This document shows, in pieces, positions 61,513 to 64,000 of a stretch of 64,000 nucleotides of DNA. Every line of letters starts with the position of its first letter. The stretch's first letter is position 1. This DNA comes from Nitratireductor thuwali. GTDB lineage: Bacteria; Pseudomonadota; Alphaproteobacteria; Rhizobiales; Rhizobiaceae. The translations under genes and the position numbers were made by a program. The stretch spans positions 124,001-188,000 of the forward strand of contig NZ_CP030943.1 of assembly GCF_036621415.1 (NCBI RefSeq). Direction: 5' to 3'. Below the pieces are notes generated by a model, which was not told where the DNA came from, ran no database searches, and saw nothing but the letters and a program-made list of their open reading frames with translations.

Positions 61513-62853
61513 TCAAAGGTCGGGCAGCCGCGATACGGTGAAGCCAGCCCGCTCCAGAACACCTGCCAGATCGGCGGTGGCCTGGTTCAGTGCCTGCACC
61601 GGGGTGAGTTCACCGATGACGGCCCGGTTGAAGCTCAGCGACATGGCGTCCGAGGCTTCGGCGGCGGCGGCGAAGGGAAGGCCCATCACTGCATGCTGCG
61701 CATTCTGCGAATACGCATCGATGAAGCGGAACGCGGTATTATCGCCAAGGTCGGCGCCGGTGATGTCGCCGCGCACCGGCACCCCGCCGGCGCGCACGTA
61801 GTCGACCTGGCGCTCCTTCTGGGCGAACCAGTCGAGGAAAGCGAGCGCCGCCTTCTGCTTTTCGGGCGCGACGTTCTTCGGGATGCCGGCGACCCAGTGA
61901 CCGGCGCTCGACGCCACTAAACCGCCCGGCCCCGCCGGAAGCAGGGCCGCGTTGATCTTGCCGACGACGCGCGAGGCATTGGGGTCCTCGAGCTGCCCCC
62001 AGGCCGCGATCACTGCGATCGCTTGCGCTCCCTTTCCGGTCGCCATCAACTGGATCAACTCGCCCTGCGCGATATTGCCGGGTCCGGGAGGACCGGCTTC
62101 GGTTGCGATTTTGACATATGTTTCAAGCGCCTGGAGTCCCTCCGGGCTGTTGAGCGTGACCTCGGCCTGTTTGGGGCCGGTTATGCGGAAGAACGCGGCG
62201 TCGTGGCTGAACAGGTAAGGCGTGAAATTGTAGACGATGGAGTCACGTGCCGCCCGCGGCACGAATCCATAATACTCGCCACCTTCCTGGATCTTCTGTG
62301 CGTTGGCGAACAGATCGTCCCAGGTCTTCGGTGGCTGCAGTCCGAGCTGCTCGTAGATGTCAGTGTTATAGTAGAGTACCTGGACGTTGCCGTTGACCGG
62401 AACGCCCATCAGCGCGGCGTCGGCCGAGAAGGTCGCGGCAGAGGTGTCCCAGTTCGTCGTGTCGCCGTATGACAGCACGCCTTCGGGCAACTTGTAGTCC
62501 GCCTCGACGTCACCGAGCGGCGCCAGGAAACCTCCGGAATATATCTCGGAAAGCCACAGCGAGTTGACGTTGACGATGTCGTAGGTGCCCTCGGCAGCAC
62601 GCACCGAATTGCGTATCTTCTCAAGCAGGCCGCCGAACGGCGAGACGTCCAGCTCCACGACGTTACCCGTTTCCTCCTCGTACTGATCGACCATTGCGAC
62701 GAACGAGTTGAGCCAAGGGGACTGGTTGATGGCCATCGAGACGGTTGGCTGGTTCTGGGCAGATGCTACACCCGCACCTGTCGACATTAACAACGCAACT
62801 GCCAGTGCGCGTAAAGCGCTCCGGCCGTCCCTAGGTTTCATTGCAGCATACAT
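61513..62853 (-). CDS. ABC sugar-binding protein (extracellular family 1)
   Basis: A 446-residue periplasmic binding protein: N-terminal signal (ALRALAVALLMSTGAGVASAQ), then MVDQYEEETGNVVELDVSPFGGLLEKI, YYNTDIYEQLGLQPPKTWDDLF and AAWGQLEDP, characteristic of CUT1 binding proteins. ATG 62853 has GGAGG eight bases upstream; ATG 62859 overlaps the sulfatase stop as ATGA and is also possible. Captures the sugar released or exposed by the neighbouring sulfatase, by inference. Confidence 0.92.
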   Translation of the reverse strand: MYAAMKPRDGRSALRALAVALLMSTGAGVASAQNQPTVSMAINQSPWLNSFVAMVDQYEEETGNVVELDVSPFGGLLEKIRNSVRAAEGTYDIVNVNSLWLSEIYSGGFLAPLGDVEADYKLPEGVLSYGDTTNWDTSAATFSADAALMGVPVNGNVQVLYYNTDIYEQLGLQPPKTWDDLFANAQKIQEGGEYYGFVPRAARDSIVYNFTPYLFSHDAAFFRITGPKQAEVTLNSPEGLQALETYVKIATEAGPPGPGNIAQGELIQLMATGKGAQAIAVIAAWGQLEDPNASRVVGKINAALLPAGPGGLVASSAGHWVAGIPKNVAPEKQKAALAFLDWFAQKERQVDYVRAGGVPVRGDITGADLGDNTAFRFIDAYSQNAQHAVMGLPFAAAAEASDAMSLSFNRAVIGELTPVQALNQATADLAGVLERAGFTVSRLPDL

Positions 62854-62855
62854 GT

Positions 62856-64000
62856 TCATTTCCTCCCTTGTACTGACGATATTGCGGCGGTTTGGTCGAG
62901 CGACATCCAGGCGAAATATTCACGCGGAGCGTCGTGTCCGCGAAGGATACGGACGGCCGCATCCCTGAGCCGAGCCTCCACCGCCGAGTCTTGGATCGGC
63001 TTCAATTGATTGGGATCGTTGGCGTTGTGATAGATGGCGGACTCGAAAGCGCCGAATTTCGTCCCGTCGAGGCCCGGCGGCCGGCGTGCCTCGTTGAGTG
63101 CGTCGAAGCGGAGAAGCTTCTGTCCCTTGGTGAAGTCGAACGGGTGGGCCAGCGACATGGTCTTCAGTTCGGTGGAATTGAAGAAGCCGGTCATGTGGGT
63201 CGGCATTAGTGTGTACTCACCGAGTTGTTCGTCGAACAGGTTTGCCGGATAACGGAAGTAGCTGTACTCCCCGTCGGTCACGCCGACCGGTCCGCCGAAC
63301 ATGCCGAAAATGATCGCGTCCGGGCCTTTGGCGCCATCTATGATGGGCAGCAATGAGCGTCCCGTGACTTCCGGCGGACATGGCCGCCCGAAGATGTCGA
63401 GCATGGTCGGCATCAGGTCTGTAGTCTGGGTCAGCTCAACGACGCGGGTGCCCGCCCGCTCGGCGAAGCGTGGATGATGGACCATCAGTGGGATATGCGA
63501 GATCTCCTCGTAGTAAGGCGTCAGGTTCTTGCCCCACCAGTCGTGCTCGCTGAGCAGGAAGCCGTGATCGGTGGTAACGATCAGGCAGGTGTCCTCCCAC
63601 AGGCCGTGTCCGTCGAAATAGTCAAGCAGCTTGCCCAGATAGGCGTCGCACATGGCGACCAACGCGGCGTAGTTGGCCCGGATCTCGGCGATCTCGACCT
63701 CGCTCTCGCGTACGGCGGCATATTTCGGCCAGTCCAGGATCGGCCCGTTATACGACGTCCGGTATGCATCCTTGTACTTGTCCGGCGCGTGGAAAGGCTC
63801 GTGCGGGTCGAAGCATTCCAGATGCAGCATCCAGTTGTCGGCACCACGATTGTCGTCGAGGAACCTGAACGCCCGGTCGAAGCACTGGGGACCTGGATAT
63901 TCCTCCTCCAGCCTGATCTTTTCGCGATTGATCTGGTGTTGCCTGCGCTTGGGCTCGGTCGGCACGTTGTAGTGTCGATCGGAGTACATCTCCTTGAACC
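62856..64000 (-). CDS. Sulfatase (partial, N-terminus outside window)
   Basis: The C-terminal 380 residues of an alkaline-phosphatase-superfamily sulfatase: ADNWMLHLECFDPHEPF (metal Asp/His), CLIVTTDHGFLLSEHDWWGKN (metal Asp-His and Lys) and TDLMPTMLDIFG. The catalytic Cys/Ser-x-Pro-x-Arg site would lie upstream, beyond the window. Sulfatases of this kind remove sulfate from sugars or small esters. First visible gene of the operon with the ABC importer; stop overlaps the next start. Confidence 0.88.
   Translation of the reverse strand, partial: FKEMYSDRHYNVPTEPKRRQHQINREKIRLEEEYPGPQCFDRAFRFLDDNRGADNWMLHLECFDPHEPFHAPDKYKDAYRTSYNGPILDWPKYAAVRESEVEIAEIRANYAALVAMCDAYLGKLLDYFDGHGLWEDTCLIVTTDHGFLLSEHDWWGKNLTPYYEEISHIPLMVHHPRFAERAGTRVVELTQTTDLMPTMLDIFGRPCPPEVTGRSLLPIIDGAKGPDAIIFGMFGGPVGVTDGEYSYFRYPANLFDEQLGEYTLMPTHMTGFFNSTELKTMSLAHPFDFTKGQKLLRFDALNEARRPPGLDGTKFGAFESAIYHNANDPNQLKPIQDSAVEARLRDAAVRILRGHDAPREYFAWMSLDQTAAISSVQGRK

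Noticed and set aside
1..64000. CRISPR arrays, rRNA or tRNA genes
   Set aside because: No regularly spaced repeats or rRNA/tRNA-like sequence noticed on reading both strands; no scanning tool was available.

Overview
The window reads as high-GC alphaproteobacterial DNA, most likely Rhizobiales/Hyphomicrobiales. The main reason is a complete Ti/pSym-type conjugation locus: trbE(end)-J-K-L-F-G-H-I with a TraR-like activator and TraM antiactivator, a LuxI/LuxR pair, traB-traF-traA facing traC-traD-traG, and an oriT between them. No integrase, repABC or attachment site is visible, so integrative element versus conjugative plasmid cannot be decided here.

Layout. 1-6.7 kb: trb mating-pair-formation operon (+), then traR (+) and convergent traM (-). 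7-8.5 kb: AHL synthase and a second LuxR (-) with a candidate lux box between them. 8.5-9.2 kb: no convincing gene. 9.2-14.2 kb: traB, traF and relaxase-helicase traA (-). About 14.3 kb: oriT. 14.5-16.9 kb: traC, traD, traG (+). 17-39.5 kb: element cargo and maintenance genes: WGR protein, DUF736, PP-loop protein coupled to an ArdC antirestriction protein, DUF5677 protein, an accessory gene split by an IS21-family element, a PemK/Phd-type toxin-antitoxin pair, a ParB-like protein, a Xre/RES toxin-antitoxin pair, a 1694-residue DNA methylase-helicase fusion, a decayed DUF3085 gene, DUF1419 and a DUF3991/Toprim protein. 39.5-40.9 kb: a gene-poor junction.

40.9-46.2 kb is a different block: MarR-XRE fusion regulator and universal stress protein (-), then MarR, EmrA-like and EmrB-like efflux proteins and a TetR regulator (+). 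47-53.5 kb is a catabolic operon (-): SDR, FAD-dependent ketosteroid-dehydrogenase-like enzyme and a TRAP transporter (DctP, DctQ, DctM), divergent from an IclR regulator with a 21-bp palindrome between them. 53.7-57.5 kb is an IS graveyard: an IS3-family end, an ISKra4-family transposase cut in two by an IS21-family element, an IS5-family fragment and another IS21 end. 57.5-64 kb is a sugar-type uptake and desulfation operon (-): sulfatase, binding protein, two permeases, ATPase and a DUF4432 (aldose-epimerase-like) protein.

The conjugation genes should work as a quorum-controlled unit: AHL made by LuxI activates TraR/LuxR, TraM buffers TraR, TraA nicks oriT with TraC/TraD, TraG couples the DNA to the Trb secretion channel, and ArdC may protect the DNA in the recipient. 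Several genes (traF end, the 28.3-28.7 kb gene, DUF3085, the second istA) carry single-base frameshifts, which could be decay or assembly error.
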